A stretch of DNA of 64,000 nucleotides from Pseudomonadota bacterium (GCA_018830485.1 JAHJRQ010000011.1:1-64000); one strand, 5' to 3'. Counted from the stretch's first letter, positions 8,221-17,520 are shown. The notes: a model not told the origin generated them from the letters alone. Made by a program: numbers and translations.

Positions 8221-10113
8221 TTACGACTGGTTGTTCTTTTTCCCCAAGGGGGAGAACGCCCGGCCGCCCTTTTCCATGGTCTTGCTGAAGAACTCGACAT
8301 AATGGAGCCGCAGGGCATGGACCGTGGGGGCGAAGATGCCCAGCAGCACATTGAAGCCATGCAGCAGAATGCCGATGATAACCCCCAGCCAGATGCTGCC
8401 GGTCATGCCGGCAAGGTGATTGGCAACATAGGCGAGGAGCACCGAGGTAAGGCCGATGGCCATGATCCTGGCGTAGGAGATGATGTTTCCAAGATGTTTG
8501 ATCGCCTCCAGGGGAGCAAGCAACCCGCCGGTGAGGAGAAGCGCCGGGGCAAGGATGAAAAGCCCGGTGAGCAGGGGCTGTTGCCACAGGCCGGCAACGG
8601 GAAGGATATAGGTGGCGCCGAGCAGGGAGACGCACAGGATGAAAAGGATGCTAACGAATTTGAAGGCGGCCTCCCTGGGTTCTTTTTTGCGGCGGGCGCT
8701 CAAGCCACCGAGGAGAAGGGCCAGGGAGATGTGGACGACCCCGGCGGCAAGGGAAAAATACACCATGGGCAGAATCGTGTCATGCCGGGCCAGCAAAAGG
8801 GGCTTGAGCCCGAGCCAGGCCGCGCCAAGCGCGCCGAGGAACTCCCCATACAGCAGCCCGAATATCATGGCATACACCCCGCAGACCACCATGATCTTTC
8901 CGGCGTCGCGCACCAGCTTCCGGTGTCGCCAGCGGCAAAGGAGCGCCAGCCCCAGTCCGGAGACAATCAGGCCATACCCCACATCCCCGAGCATCATTCC
9001 GAAAAAGAGCGGGAAGAAAACCCCGATATAGGGGGTGAGGTCACAGGAAGAGTAGCGGGGCACGGGCAAGAGCCGGGAGAAAATCTCAAAGGGCTGGAAA
9101 TAAGCGGGATTATGCAGGGATGTGGGCACCCGGTCAAGATCCCGCACCAGGATCTCCTTTTCTTCAACCGTCACCTTGCCGGCAAATTCTGCGTGCAACT
9201 TACGGCTGAAACAGCCCACCGCATCCTCCGGGATCCAGCCGAAGATGAAAAAGCACATCGTGCTCTGGTAGACCGAGGCAGTGGCATTGAGGAGGGTGAG
9301 CTGGACCATGAGCCAGTTGCGCACATGGCGGTAGATTCCCTGCCAGCGTTGGGAAAAGGTTGCGACCTCGGCCTGGATTCGGTGCCGCCTTTCTGCAAGT
9401 TCCGACTGTTTTTCGGCAAGAGCGACGATTTTTTCAGACACCGGCAAGATGGCAAGCTCTTGGGGCAGCGCATGCTCCAGCATCAGATTGCCGCTCAGTT
9501 TTTTCCGGAGGAGGTTCGCAACTTCCTGCTCCGCCGTGATGACCCCGAGCAACCGGCCTTCCGCCCCTTCCACGGTGTCGATGGAGATTGGCTGGCCGGT
9601 CTCCTGCTCAAGGCGCCGCTTGAGTTCGGCCAGCGCCTTGCGGTCGCGGATGGAGACTCCGATATGATCCAGGAGGGTCGTTTGCTTTTCGGCGGCAAAC
9701 AGGGGGGAGATCGCCTCCAGAAACTGCTGGGCCTCCGCAAGCTCCTTGCGGCTCTGGTCGAGCTGCCGGAGCTCTTGGTCAAGACTTCGCAGATTGTCCA
9801 GGTGCTTGTCGATGACCTCCGCCAAGAACCGGGCGATGCCGGCATTATCCAGATAATATTCCCTGCCGGTCGCGGAAGGAAGGTAGGCCAGCAGCGCCTC
9901 GATCTTGTGGCGCAGCTCTTCGTATTGCAGGCGCTGGGCCAAGGCCCCGGTGTCAAGGGTGACGCTCTGCAGCGCCGGGGCAAGTTCCCTGAGCTGCTCC
10001 GGACTGCTTTCCTGGTCTATCTGGAGAAGGCCCATCTGTTCTATGGCGGCAAGAACATCCAGGAGCAGCTCCTTGGGGCCAATGACGGCTATTTTGGCCA
10101 TCCGGACGATCAT
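8221..10113 (-). CDS. ntpI: V/A-type ATPase subunit I (membrane stator, a-subunit)
   Basis: A 630-residue protein with a cytoplasmic N-terminal half rich in coiled coil (LRSLDQELRQLDQSRKEL) and a C-terminal half with about seven hydrophobic helices (for example LFFGMMLGDVGYGLIVSGLG and NIISYARIMAIGL). This is the subunit I/a architecture: half-channels for the ion and the link to the peripheral stalk. The GDVGYG and YARIMAIGL segments are family hallmarks. It overlaps the preceding small subunit gene by 4 nt and is followed 57 nt later by the proteolipid gene. Confidence 0.93.
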   Translation of the reverse strand: MIVRMAKIAVIGPKELLLDVLAAIEQMGLLQIDQESSPEQLRELAPALQSVTLDTGALAQRLQYEELRHKIEALLAYLPSATGREYYLDNAGIARFLAEVIDKHLDNLRSLDQELRQLDQSRKELAEAQQFLEAISPLFAAEKQTTLLDHIGVSIRDRKALAELKRRLEQETGQPISIDTVEGAEGRLLGVITAEQEVANLLRKKLSGNLMLEHALPQELAILPVSEKIVALAEKQSELAERRHRIQAEVATFSQRWQGIYRHVRNWLMVQLTLLNATASVYQSTMCFFIFGWIPEDAVGCFSRKLHAEFAGKVTVEEKEILVRDLDRVPTSLHNPAYFQPFEIFSRLLPVPRYSSCDLTPYIGVFFPLFFGMMLGDVGYGLIVSGLGLALLCRWRHRKLVRDAGKIMVVCGVYAMIFGLLYGEFLGALGAAWLGLKPLLLARHDTILPMVYFSLAAGVVHISLALLLGGLSARRKKEPREAAFKFVSILFILCVSLLGATYILPVAGLWQQPLLTGLFILAPALLLTGGLLAPLEAIKHLGNIISYARIMAIGLTSVLLAYVANHLAGMTGSIWLGVIIGILLHGFNVLLGIFAPTVHALRLHYVEFFSKTMEKGGRAFSPLGKKNNQS

Positions 10114-10433
10114 GGCGCATGCTCGGGGAGTGTCGTGAGGAGTGCTTTGCGGACCAGGGGCTTGAGGATGGAGTCGTCGGCGGCTTCAAGAAAAGCGGCC
10201 CGCTCTTCCGCCTGGCGCAGATGGGCCTTGGCCTTTTCCGCAAAATCCCGGCGGAGGCGCTCTTCCGCCTCTTCTTCCCGGGCGCAGAGCTCGTGCTGCT
10301 CCGCCGCAATCTTTTGCGCCAGGGCGGCTTTCCGTTCCTCTCTCCAGAGCTCGGCCCGCTTTTGCTCGGCGGCTATGCGCGCCTGAACCTCCTGCTCGAC
10401 CCGGAGAGTTTCTTCCAGCACATTGGGGGACAT
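10110..10433 (-). CDS. V/A-type ATPase peripheral stalk subunit G/H-like
   Basis: A 107-residue, continuous, highly charged coiled coil (RVEQEVQARIAAEQKRAELW, then EEEAEERLRRDF). It has the size and composition of the subunit G/H partner of subunit E in the peripheral stalk and is the first gene of the operon, where this subunit often sits. Sequence identity in this family is low, so the call rests on shape and context. A strong AGGAGG ribosome binding site precedes the ATG, and its stop overlaps the subunit I start (ATGA). Confidence 0.75.
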   Translation of the reverse strand: MSPNVLEETLRVEQEVQARIAAEQKRAELWREERKAALAQKIAAEQHELCAREEEAEERLRRDFAEKAKAHLRQAEERAAFLEAADDSILKPLVRKALLTTLPEHAP

Positions 10434-10531
10434 GGCAGCCTCCTTTCTGAGCCGTTGAAAAAAAATATAGAAGTAATCGGGAGGGCGCAGCCTTCTTCCC
10501 GCGGCAAACGCCTGAAAATCTCCCCATGATT

Positions 10532-10560
10532 ATTACAGCGGGGGCGCTTCGGAATGTCAA
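10532..10560 (-). promoter_or_regulatory. Sigma70 promoter of the V-ATPase operon
   Basis: On the minus strand a perfect TTGACA (10555-10560) and TGTAAT (10532-10537) are separated by 17 nt, about 100 nt upstream of the first ATPase gene. The leader between it and the ATG holds a short GC-rich stem followed by eight Ts, which could act as a weak attenuator. Confidence 0.7.
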
Positions 10561-10722
10561 GAAATCACGCAACAGCAGGACAAAAGAAATCTGTTTTTGC
10601 CGCCGCCGGCATTGGGGAACAACTCCTTTCTCCCCCGGCCGGGAAGCAAAAAATGGCTTGCCCCCTGTCTTGAAAAAAACCGAAAGCCTCTTCTTTTCCG
10701 CATGGTGAGATGGGCGTGGTTG

Positions 10723-11262
10723 CTAGGAGGAAACGCCCCCGGAAACTATGAATTTCATGACCTCTTTCGGGTTGGCGGTGAGGAGGGAGACTCGGCTCCG
10801 GTCGACGATGATCAGGTTGGCGGCAAAGTTGTACGACTGGGGCAGGTAGACGGCGACGCTCTCCACAATCCCGAGGCTGTTGAGATCTTCTCGGGTGATG
10901 AAGCCCAGCACGCTGATCCGGCTGTCCGCATCAAGGGCGACAAGAACCGGCTTGTTGAAGCTTTTCTTGTCGCCGACAAAGGCGTCGACCAGATCCTTGA
11001 TGGAGGTATAGAGCATGGTCACCAGCGGCATCCGGGCGAAGATCCGATCCACGCGGAGCATGATGCTGTTGGCCAGCAGGTTGGAGCTCACGAAGCCCAC
11101 GGCAAGGATGAGCCCGATGGTGAGCAGAAAACCGAGCCCGGGCACAGCAAAGGGGAACAGCCCGTCGATCTTGGAAAAAATGATATAAATTACATAGAGT
11201 GTGGCCACCACCGGTACGAGAAAAAGGAGGCCCTGCAGGAAATACTGGGTTATTTTATTCAT
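10723..11262 (-). CDS. DUF502 family membrane protein
   Basis: A 179-residue protein with two N-terminal membrane helices (FLQGLLFLVPVVATLYVIYI and GFLLTIGLILAVGFVSSNLL) followed by a soluble domain with the family segment RMPLVTMLYTSIKDLVDAF and a GFITREDL stretch. This matches DUF502, a conserved inner-membrane family of unknown function. The ATG at 11262 follows an AGGA ribosome binding site; the upstream open frame to 11379 has no coding character. It is a single gene, separated from the V-ATPase operon by about 290 nt containing that operon's promoter. Confidence 0.85.
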   Translation of the reverse strand: MNKITQYFLQGLLFLVPVVATLYVIYIIFSKIDGLFPFAVPGLGFLLTIGLILAVGFVSSNLLANSIMLRVDRIFARMPLVTMLYTSIKDLVDAFVGDKKSFNKPVLVALDADSRISVLGFITREDLNSLGIVESVAVYLPQSYNFAANLIIVDRSRVSLLTANPKEVMKFIVSGGVSS

Positions 11263-11487
11263 GGTTCGGTCCTGTGTGTTGTGCCGTTTGCGACGGGAGT
11301 CCGGCTGTCCTATGGAAATGTACGATCGCGCAGCGCCAAAGTGCAGGACCATCATACCGCGGCCGGGGAAAATTGCCACATCCCTGTTGCGAAGAAGGCA
11401 TTGCTCGGGCAGGGATGCCGTCCCGCCCGGCCGGGGAGCGAGTTTCGGTGGCTCAGGACCCGCGCCGCTGCGGGAATTGGGAAATGA

Positions 11488-11720
11488 TCACCAGCCTTCG
11501 AGGGCCTTGGCCTTTTCTTGATGGCATTGGGTGCAACCGGTGGGGCCTGCCTTTTTTCCTTATGGCAGCCCTGGCACAGGGCATGGGCCGCATTTTTTCC
11601 CTGCGTGTGCGGCCAGGGTTTCTTGTCGCCGCGGCACTGGTAGGTCTGTGGTTTTGCTCGATCGTTCCACCCAAATCCGTCGAAAATCCGGCGCGATTTA
11701 ATGCTTGAAAAAGTCGGCAA
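11488..11720 (-). pseudogene. Frameshifted remnant of a multihaem c-type cytochrome
   Basis: One minus-strand frame reads NAAHALCQGCHKEK (haem motif at 11562-11576) and then loses coding character. The next frame continues GPTGCTQCHQEKAKALEGW and stops at 11488, with a second haem motif at 11521-11535. The two join exactly at a six-T run (plus strand 11552-11557); one added base would restore a C-terminal pair of haem motifs like that of class III cytochromes (final CxxCH - GPTxC - xxCH). Upstream, no further CxxCH or signal peptide is visible, so the 5' part also looks lost. It may be a sequencing error at a homopolymer, but the missing N-terminus favours a real pseudogene. Confidence 0.65.
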
Positions 11721-11816
11721 AGACTATAAGCTGCGCGCAGTGTTATTGCGCAGTATGCCACAGACGGCTTCCCGTTGCCGAAGAAATAAAAAAACACCCC
11801 CGAGGAGGAATGCACC

Positions 11817-11945
11817 ATGAGTGGACATGACGAACACCACGACGACCCGCACGGATACGGACACGATGAACCGGATGTTGCCGCCAAGGTAGGCGTCATT
11901 TTCATCTGCGTTGCCGCGGCGCTGTACCTCATTTACCTGTTCTAG
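11817..11945 (+). CDS. His-rich single-pass membrane microprotein (42 aa)
   Basis: A GAGGAGGA ribosome binding site stands 5 nt before an ATG opening a 42-codon frame. The first 20 residues are extremely rich in His, Asp and Glu (HDEHHDDPHGYGHDEPD) and the rest is one membrane helix (VGVIFICVAAALYLIYLF) ending at the C-terminus. The organisation suggests a small inner-membrane protein with a metal-binding tail. I do not recognise the family; tiny oxidase or cytochrome-complex subunits have a similar build. No neighbour is clearly co-transcribed. Confidence 0.65.
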   Translation: MSGHDEHHDDPHGYGHDEPDVAAKVGVIFICVAAALYLIYLF

Positions 11946-12038
11946 CCTCCTGCGGCAGGGGGAAATGGCGGCAGAACAAGGCCACGGTCGCATTTCCCCC
12001 TTTTTGGTTGTTCCCCCGTTGTCCCCCCTGAGGCTGCC

Positions 12039-13079
12039 ATGTCCCTTTCCCGGTTCGGTCCCCTAGGTTTTTTTCGCACCCTTTCCCTGTGTTTCCTGTG
12101 CCTTGTTGCGCCGGCGCCCTCCCTGGCCGGAGAAGAACCGCAATTGCCGTGGACCATGCATCTCTATTTTGAAAACGATCTTTTTACCGGCACGGACCGC
12201 AACTACACCAACGGCGTCAAGATTTCCCTCATTTCTCCCGATCTGCTCCGCTTTGTCGAAAGCGGCAAGCTGCCGGACTGGAGCCTGGAATATATCTACC
12301 GGCTGCCCTTTATCAACGATCCCGACCCGGCCTTGAAGCGCAAGGTGGAGTTCTCCCTCGGCCAGAACATCTATACCCCGGCCGACATCTCTCGCAGCGA
12401 TCTGATTGCGGACGATCGTCCCTATGCGGGCTGGACCTATTTTGCCGCGGCATTCCACAGCAGAAGCAAGGAGTGGATGGACACCATCGAGCTGCAATTG
12501 GGCATGGTCGGACCGAGTTCCTGTGCCGATGAAACGCAAAAGGCGGTGCACGACCTCCGGGACCTGCAACGGCCAAACGGCTGGGAGCATCAGTTGAAAA
12601 ACGAGCCGGGGGTGGCCGCTATTTACGAACGCAAATGGCAGCTTGCCCCCTTCTTCAGCAACGGCGCCTTTGCCATGGATGCCATCTCCCATCTGGGCTG
12701 CTCCCTGGGCAATGTCGCCACTTACGCCAATACCGGTTTTGAAACCCGCTTGGGTTGGAACCTGCCCGACGATTTCGGGGCCAGCCTGATCCGGCCGGCG
12801 GGGAACACCTCTTTTTCCGCACGGCAGCAGCAGGGCGGCTACCTTTTTGCCGCTGTAAACACCCGTGCCGTGCTGCGGGATATCTTTCTTGACGGCAATA
12901 CCTTCGCCCACAGCCACAGCGTCAGCAAAAAACCGGTTGTCGCCGATCTGGCAGGCGGAGCAGCCCTTTATTTCAAGCAGTGCAAGCTGACCTGGACCCA
13001 GGTGCTTCGCACCAAGGAATTCGACGGCCAACCGGACAACCACAGCTTCGGCTCCCTCATTCTTTCCTTCTTTTTTTAG
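12039..13079 (+). CDS. LpxR-like lipid A deacylase family protein (DUF2219)
   Basis: A signal peptide ending near PAPSLAG precedes a 320-residue outer-membrane domain. The N-terminal motif YFENDLFTGTDRNYTNGVK contains the Asn-Asp and Thr residues that form the active site region of Salmonella LpxR, which removes the 3'-acyloxyacyl chain of lipid A in a Ca2+-dependent way. A C-terminal aromatic residue (LSFFF) is typical of beta-barrel outer-membrane proteins. Enzyme activity is inferred from family; some DUF2219 members are uncharacterised. It converges with the endonuclease IV gene. Confidence 0.85.
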   Translation: MSLSRFGPLGFFRTLSLCFLCLVAPAPSLAGEEPQLPWTMHLYFENDLFTGTDRNYTNGVKISLISPDLLRFVESGKLPDWSLEYIYRLPFINDPDPALKRKVEFSLGQNIYTPADISRSDLIADDRPYAGWTYFAAAFHSRSKEWMDTIELQLGMVGPSSCADETQKAVHDLRDLQRPNGWEHQLKNEPGVAAIYERKWQLAPFFSNGAFAMDAISHLGCSLGNVATYANTGFETRLGWNLPDDFGASLIRPAGNTSFSARQQQGGYLFAAVNTRAVLRDIFLDGNTFAHSHSVSKKPVVADLAGGAALYFKQCKLTWTQVLRTKEFDGQPDNHSFGSLILSFFF

Positions 13080-13135
13080 CGCCCTGTCCCAGACGGCAAC
13101 GGCGAGCAGCACAAAGAGTGCCGCCATGGCCCCTT

Positions 13136-13999
13136 CTACAAAGACTCTTGCCTGACAAGGCTCCGCAGCAGCCGGAGGTTCTCCCGGTCTTCGTGGAGAT
13201 CCTCAGACTTGGGGGTTTCCAGGACCATGGGATGGTTGCTGAAGCGTGGGTCATTGACCAGGTTGCGGAAGCCCTCCACGGTGATCTCTCCTTGGCCGAT
13301 ATGGGCGTGGCGGTCGATCCGGCTGCCCAACCCTTTGCCGGCATCGTTGAGATGGAAAAACCGGAGCCGCTCCAGGCCGAGCACCTGGTCGAATATTGCC
13401 ATGGTCTCGGCATATTTCTTGGGGGTGCGAATATCGTAGCCGGCCGCAAAGGTGTGGCATGTGTCGTAGCAGACCCCCAACTGCGCCGGATGGTGGGAAT
13501 CGGCGATGATCGTGGCCAGTTCCTCGAAGCTCGCTCCAAGATTGGTGCCCTGGCCGGCGGTGGTCTCAAGCAGCACCATGACCTGACCGCCGGTGCCGGC
13601 CTCGGCCAGAGTCCGGTCCAGGTTGGCGGTGAATCTGCGCAATCCCGCTTCGACCCCCTCGCCGAGATGGGAGCCGGGATGGACAACCAGATATTCGATT
13701 TCCAGCGCAGCGCAACGGCGCAGCTCGTCGCGGAAGGCGGCGATGGATTTGGCCGTTGTTTCCGGATTGGGCGAGGCGAGGTTGATCAGGTAGGAATCGT
13801 GAGAGGCGACCGGAATACCGGGAATTTGCCGCCGTCTGGCCTTGAAGGCCTCAACCTCGGCAGGATTCGGCGTCTTGGGCTGCCATTGCCGCTGGTTGGC
13901 AGTGAAAATCTGCAACGCCTGGCCTTCCACCTGGGTCAAACGGTCGAAGGCCAGGGATATCCCGCCGGAGATGGACATGTGGGCGCCGAATCGGGGCAT
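13136..13999 (-). CDS. nfo: Endonuclease IV (deoxyribonuclease IV)
   Basis: A 287-residue TIM-barrel AP endonuclease. All zinc ligands can be placed: His in ASHDSYLINL, His in VVHPGSHLGE, Glu in LLETTAGQG, Asp and His in YDTCHTFAAGYD, His in HLNDAGKGLG, Asp and His in RIDRHAHIG, and Glu in VLETPK. It nicks DNA 5' of abasic sites in base excision repair. Length fits the family. A decayed fragment of the same gene lies about 5.6 kb to the right (19448-19557). Confidence 0.95.
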   Translation of the reverse strand: MPRFGAHMSISGGISLAFDRLTQVEGQALQIFTANQRQWQPKTPNPAEVEAFKARRRQIPGIPVASHDSYLINLASPNPETTAKSIAAFRDELRRCAALEIEYLVVHPGSHLGEGVEAGLRRFTANLDRTLAEAGTGGQVMVLLETTAGQGTNLGASFEELATIIADSHHPAQLGVCYDTCHTFAAGYDIRTPKKYAETMAIFDQVLGLERLRFFHLNDAGKGLGSRIDRHAHIGQGEITVEGFRNLVNDPRFSNHPMVLETPKSEDLHEDRENLRLLRSLVRQESL

Positions 14000-14032
14000 G
14001 GTTCATTCCTCCACTCGCGAAAATGGGGTGGT

Positions 14033-14659
14033 TCACGGGGTAAATGCCGTGTCGTCAAGGGAGACGTCGACGCTGAGGTTCCGCAGGAAGACAATTTCTT
14101 TTTCACCGCCGGCGAACAGTTTGACTACCTTGATGGGCAGGAGAAGTTCCGGATGAATCCAGACAAAATATGTTGTTTTCGCGCCTTCTACGCGAAGCCG
14201 CGGACAGACGAGATTCTCATGCGTTTCAGGCGGCAGGTGAGTAACGGAACCTTCACGGGCGCTTGCCGCCATGGACCGGAGCAACGCGCCGATGTCGGAT
14301 TGGTCCACGGTATGGCCCTTTGCATCGGTGATCAGCCGGTTTCCAGGATCGAGGCTGAAGGTGAAAAACAATTGTGCAAAGGGACGCAGGGTCGCCTTGT
14401 GTGTGATGGGATTGAAAACAAGCGTTGCCCCCCGATGGGGCTGGATAAAATCCATCCGGATAAATCCGGGTTTTTTGTAGGTGTACACAATCTTACTGCG
14501 CCCACCGTCTCCTTCCGAATCAAGAAGGGTGGTGTAGTTACTCAAGGCAGTGAATTTTTTTGTCATTTCCGAAAGCACAGGATCTTCTTCCCCCCAAGCA
14601 GGAGCGGCAATGAACAAAAAACTCCAGAGCAGAAAAGCCGCTGGGCATTGGCGGATCAT
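14033..14659 (-). CDS. LolA-like outer-membrane lipoprotein carrier
   Basis: A signal peptide (LLWSFLFIAAPAWG) is followed by a 185-residue LolA-type half-barrel: SEMTKKFTALSNYTTLLDSE, then FIRMDFIQPHRGATLVFNP and a C-terminal PIKVVKLFAGGEKE strand. LolA family proteins carry lipids or lipoproteins across the periplasm. It is only a family-level match, and the protein could belong to the LolA-like outer-membrane lipoprotein-sorting group rather than being the housekeeping LolA. It overlaps the SRPBCC gene upstream by 4 nt, so the two are co-translated. Confidence 0.75.
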   Translation of the reverse strand: MIRQCPAAFLLWSFLFIAAPAWGEEDPVLSEMTKKFTALSNYTTLLDSEGDGGRSKIVYTYKKPGFIRMDFIQPHRGATLVFNPITHKATLRPFAQLFFTFSLDPGNRLITDAKGHTVDQSDIGALLRSMAASAREGSVTHLPPETHENLVCPRLRVEGAKTTYFVWIHPELLLPIKVVKLFAGGEKEIVFLRNLSVDVSLDDTAFTP

Positions 14660-15150
14660 GCGGTCTCCGATCCCCGTGCGAGGTGCATCGTAAAGCCATG
14701 CATGCCCGTGGCCATGATCAGATTGTGGTTTCTGGTAAAGAACCGTTTTAAGAATGGAGAGAAAAGGCTCATCCAGATGGTGTTTGTTCGCACATCAAGA
14801 AAAAAATACCCTCGGGTTTCTCCCCGGCCTTCCGTGATGCGACAGGTGCAGACCCCGGTGATGTCCCCGTGAATGTCGGCGACGATCAAGGCGTGACTAC
14901 TGGCTTTCCTGATTACGGCGTTGATCTTGAGCCGGTAGCGCAACGGACTTTTCCAACCGGTTTTGTACTGTTTGCCCTCCATGCCCTGGGGAAGTTTGTC
15001 GGCGGAATATGAGAATTCCAATCCTTTCCACCAAATGGGCCAACTCTCCACATTGACAAGACTGTTCCACACCGTTTCAATGGGTGCTTCCACAACCCAT
15101 TCATCCTCAAAGCGGTAGCTCCGCCATCGATTCAGCCATGCACACAACAT
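14656..15150 (-). CDS. SRPBCC (START/polyketide cyclase-like) protein
   Basis: A 164-residue protein with the hallmark start of the SRPBCC fold, DEWVVEAPIETVWNSLVNVE, followed by WPIWWKGLEFS. This fold binds hydrophobic ligands. The start at 15150 has a strong GGAGGGG site 7 nt upstream; a longer frame to 15198 has none. The 4-nt overlap with the LolA-like gene suggests a joint role in handling lipids or other hydrophobic molecules, which is inference. Confidence 0.75.
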   Translation of the reverse strand: MLCAWLNRWRSYRFEDEWVVEAPIETVWNSLVNVESWPIWWKGLEFSYSADKLPQGMEGKQYKTGWKSPLRYRLKINAVIRKASSHALIVADIHGDITGVCTCRITEGRGETRGYFFLDVRTNTIWMSLFSPFLKRFFTRNHNLIMATGMHGFTMHLARGSETA

Positions 15151-15247
15151 TTTCGCGCCCCTCCGGTTTGCTGGCGGTTGATTTTCACACAGAGCCATTC
15201 ACCCTGATAGGGTATGGAATAGTAGAGGAAAAGTAAACCGGGATCTC

Positions 15248-15413
15248 TAGCAGGATGTTGAAAAAAGCCGTCCTGGCTTTTTTCAACCACGATCGGCCGG
15301 AAGTGAATTCCGGCCGATCTCACAATTTCACCGAGTTGGAACACGTTGAAATCGGCGATCCATCCCTGGATCGCACGCAGGGCGTCGAAAAACGAGTTTT
15401 TTAGCACCCTGCT
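15248..15413. repeat. Three-copy inverted-end element, copy A (with nested insert)
   Basis: Left end contains a perfect 13-bp hairpin (15257-15287, GTTGAAAAAAGCC arm); the right end (about 15359-15413) matches the left half of the other copies at 55566 and 58846. Compared with copy B, about 67 bp are inserted in the centre, carrying its own perfect hairpin (15294-15316) and flanked by CGATC on both sides. It fills the gap between the SRPBCC and chemoreceptor genes. Confidence 0.7.
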
Positions 15414-15497
15414 CGGCACAAGCAGGGAAATGCCGGCGGCGCGGGGGAGAAAGCCGCTGGAAGAATGGAATCTCCCGAGCCTGTGGCGGAACAACCG

Positions 15498-15531
15498 AAA
15501 AAAAATCCCTTGCCGCGAGGCAAGGGATTTT
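15498..15531 (-). terminator. Rho-independent terminator of the chemoreceptor gene
   Basis: A perfect 13-bp stem (15502-15514 with 15519-15531, tetraloop) is followed on the minus strand by eight Ts, 25 nt after the chemoreceptor stop codon. Confidence 0.9.
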
Positions 15532-15555
15532 GCGAAAGATCCAACCCGGCGGACC

Positions 15556-17520
15556 TTAAAAATCCTCGAATTCATCACCCGTTTCCTGCCGCTGGGGAAG
15601 GGCCTTGACGGAAGAAGGTTTGTTTGCCGGCGCCGGTGCGGGTTTTGCCAGTGCACGGGCAAGCAGTTTTTGTTTGTTGGGCGGCCGCTGCGAGGAGGTC
15701 GCCGACCGTCCTTCTCCCCTCCCTGCGGACTGAAGACTCTCCTCTCCGGAAACCAGGGCGGCAAGGCCACCGACAATCTCCTGCACGCGGCCTGCCTGTG
15801 CGCTGAGCACTTCGGAAGAAGAGGCGGATTCCTCGGCGCTGGCGGCATTCTGTTGGGTGACGGAGTCTATATGCCCGATTGCCTTGTTGATTTGGCTGAT
15901 GCCATGGGCCTGTTCTTTCGAGGCCGAGGCAATTTCGCTGATCAAAAGGTTGATGCGGCCAGAAGCCTCGGAAACCTCGGCGAAGGATTGATTGGTTTTG
16001 GAAACGAGTTCCGATCCCGTCTGGACCTTGCCAACAGTCCCTTCGATGAGGGTGGCGGTATTTTTGGCTGCTTCCGCCGCGCGCATGGCGAGATTTCTTA
16101 CCTCGTCCGCAACAACGGCGAACCCGGCCCCGGCCTCGCCGGCCCGGGCCGCTTCCACCGCCGCATTAAGCGCCAGGAGATTGGTTTGAAAGGCAATTTC
16201 GTCGATGGTTTTGATGATCTTGGATGTCTGCTCGCTGGCCTTGGATATATCCTGCATGGAACCGGTAAGGCGCTGCATGGATTCCCCTGCCTCGCTGATG
16301 GTCCGGCTGGCCTCCTTCATCAGGGTTTCCGTTTGGCTGGCGTTGTCTGAATTGCGGAGGGTCATCGAGGCCATTTCTTCAAGGGACGAGGAGGTTTCCT
16401 CAAGCGAGGCAGCCTGCTCTGAAGCTCCTTCTGCCAGTTGATGGCTGGTGCTGTTGATCTCCTGGGCGGCGGAGAGCATGTTGCCCCCGGCCTCGCCCAA
16501 GGTGTCGATGGTTTGATTGAGCCGGCGGGTGATTGTGCCCGAGGAGAAGAAGAGCAGCACCGAGAGCAGCGCAACCAGGGCAATCCCGCCCAGGGTTAAG
16601 CCCCATTGCAGATAGCGGATCTTACTGACCATGGGGCTGGCGTCCCGGACATACACCAGAACCCCCTTGGTCTCATCGGCGAAATCGAGAATGGGCATGG
16701 CGGTTATGAGCCGTCCGCCGTTTTCCTCCATGCTGATTTCCGTTTTCGCGCGTTGGAGTATTTCTTCCGTGACAAACGGGTCGGTTTCGGTGGCAACGGA
16801 ACTGAATATCCTTGCCATGTCGCCCACAATGGGGGGATTCAGCTCCTTGGCTTTTTTGGCGAAATCCAATTGGGAGGAAAGCAGGTAAATGGCCACATTG
16901 TCTGTCTCAAGGGCCTTGGAGGTTTCAAACACCTTGCCCATGGGCATCAATCCTTCCACGGAGCCGAGATGTTCGCCGTTGGGACCGGTAATCGGAATGA
17001 CGCCGCGGATGGCAAACCCCTGGTCCCCCACTTCGAGGCCGGAAACCTGGGTTTTTTCGTTGTTGGCCTTGAGAATGGTTTTGCGGAAGGCGGAAAGATC
17101 ATCGCCGCCGTCCCGGTCGCCCGGCTTGCGCCAGATGCGGAGAAAGCTCTTGGCCGGGGGGAGGTGAAAATGGATTTCCACGGTCTTGAGACCGAGGGTT
17201 TTGGCGAGTTCTTCATGGATGGGGTCAAAACTTTTGCGCAGCATCCCGCGGCCTTCGGCCTCATTGCCTTGCCGGGCCAGCTCATAGGCCTCCTGCACGC
17301 CCGGGACCTGGGCGGCGAAGCCCGCTAAAACAAGGGACTGCTTCTTGAGGCTCTCAAGGCTTTTTTCCGTGAGTCCTGCCTGGCTTTTGGCAAGGGTCTG
17401 CAACTCGGCTTGCCACATGATGTTCACCACCCACAAGGACACCGCCACCAGCGATACGATGGACGCCGCCACCAGCGCCAGCGGGATACCCATTACCCTT
17501 GTCCGAAGCGAGAGTTTCAT
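15556..17520 (-). CDS. Methyl-accepting chemotaxis protein with double Cache-like sensor
   Basis: A 654-residue chemoreceptor. TM1 ([20 protein letters not shown]) and TM2 ([18 protein letters not shown]) bracket a periplasmic domain of about 290 residues with the dCache_3-like segment [20 protein letters not shown] and [18 protein letters not shown] short HAMP-like linker leads to the signalling domain with the hairpin tip [20 protein letters not shown]. There is no CheR-binding pentapeptide at the C-terminus. The ATG at 17520 has an AAAGGAG ribosome binding site. The ligand is unknown, and no other chemotaxis genes are nearby. Confidence 0.93.
   Translation of the reverse strand: MKLSLRTRVMGIPLALVAASIVSLVAVSLWVVNIMWQAELQTLAKSQAGLTEKSLESLKKQSLVLAGFAAQVPGVQEAYELARQGNEAEGRGMLRKSFDPIHEELAKTLGLKTVEIHFHLPPAKSFLRIWRKPGDRDGGDDLSAFRKTILKANNEKTQVSGLEVGDQGFAIRGVIPITGPNGEHLGSVEGLMPMGKVFETSKALETDNVAIYLLSSQLDFAKKAKELNPPIVGDMARIFSSVATETDPFVTEEILQRAKTEISMEENGGRLITAMPILDFADETKGVLVYVRDASPMVSKIRYLQWGLTLGGIALVALLSVLLFFSSGTITRRLNQTIDTLGEAGGNMLSAAQEINSTSHQLAEGASEQAASLEETSSSLEEMASMTLRNSDNASQTETLMKEASRTISEAGESMQRLTGSMQDISKASEQTSKIIKTIDEIAFQTNLLALNAAVEAARAGEAGAGFAVVADEVRNLAMRAAEAAKNTATLIEGTVGKVQTGSELVSKTNQSFAEVSEASGRINLLISEIASASKEQAHGISQINKAIGHIDSVTQQNAASAEESASSSEVLSAQAGRVQEIVGGLAALVSGEESLQSAGRGEGRSATSSQRPPNKQKLLARALAKPAPAPANKPSSVKALPQRQETGDEFEDF

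Noticed and set aside
7702-10386. 894-codon plus-strand open frame across the V-ATPase genes
   Set aside because: It is a shadow of the minus-strand subunit E, K, I and H genes, with no family resemblance and no ribosome binding site.
12063-13127. 354-codon minus-strand frame opposite the LpxR-like gene
   Set aside because: Composition shadow; the plus strand has signal peptide, family motifs and a barrel-type C-terminus.
12980-14872. 630-codon plus-strand frame across nfo and the LolA-like gene
   Set aside because: Shadow of two genes whose catalytic and structural motifs are fully accounted for on the minus strand.
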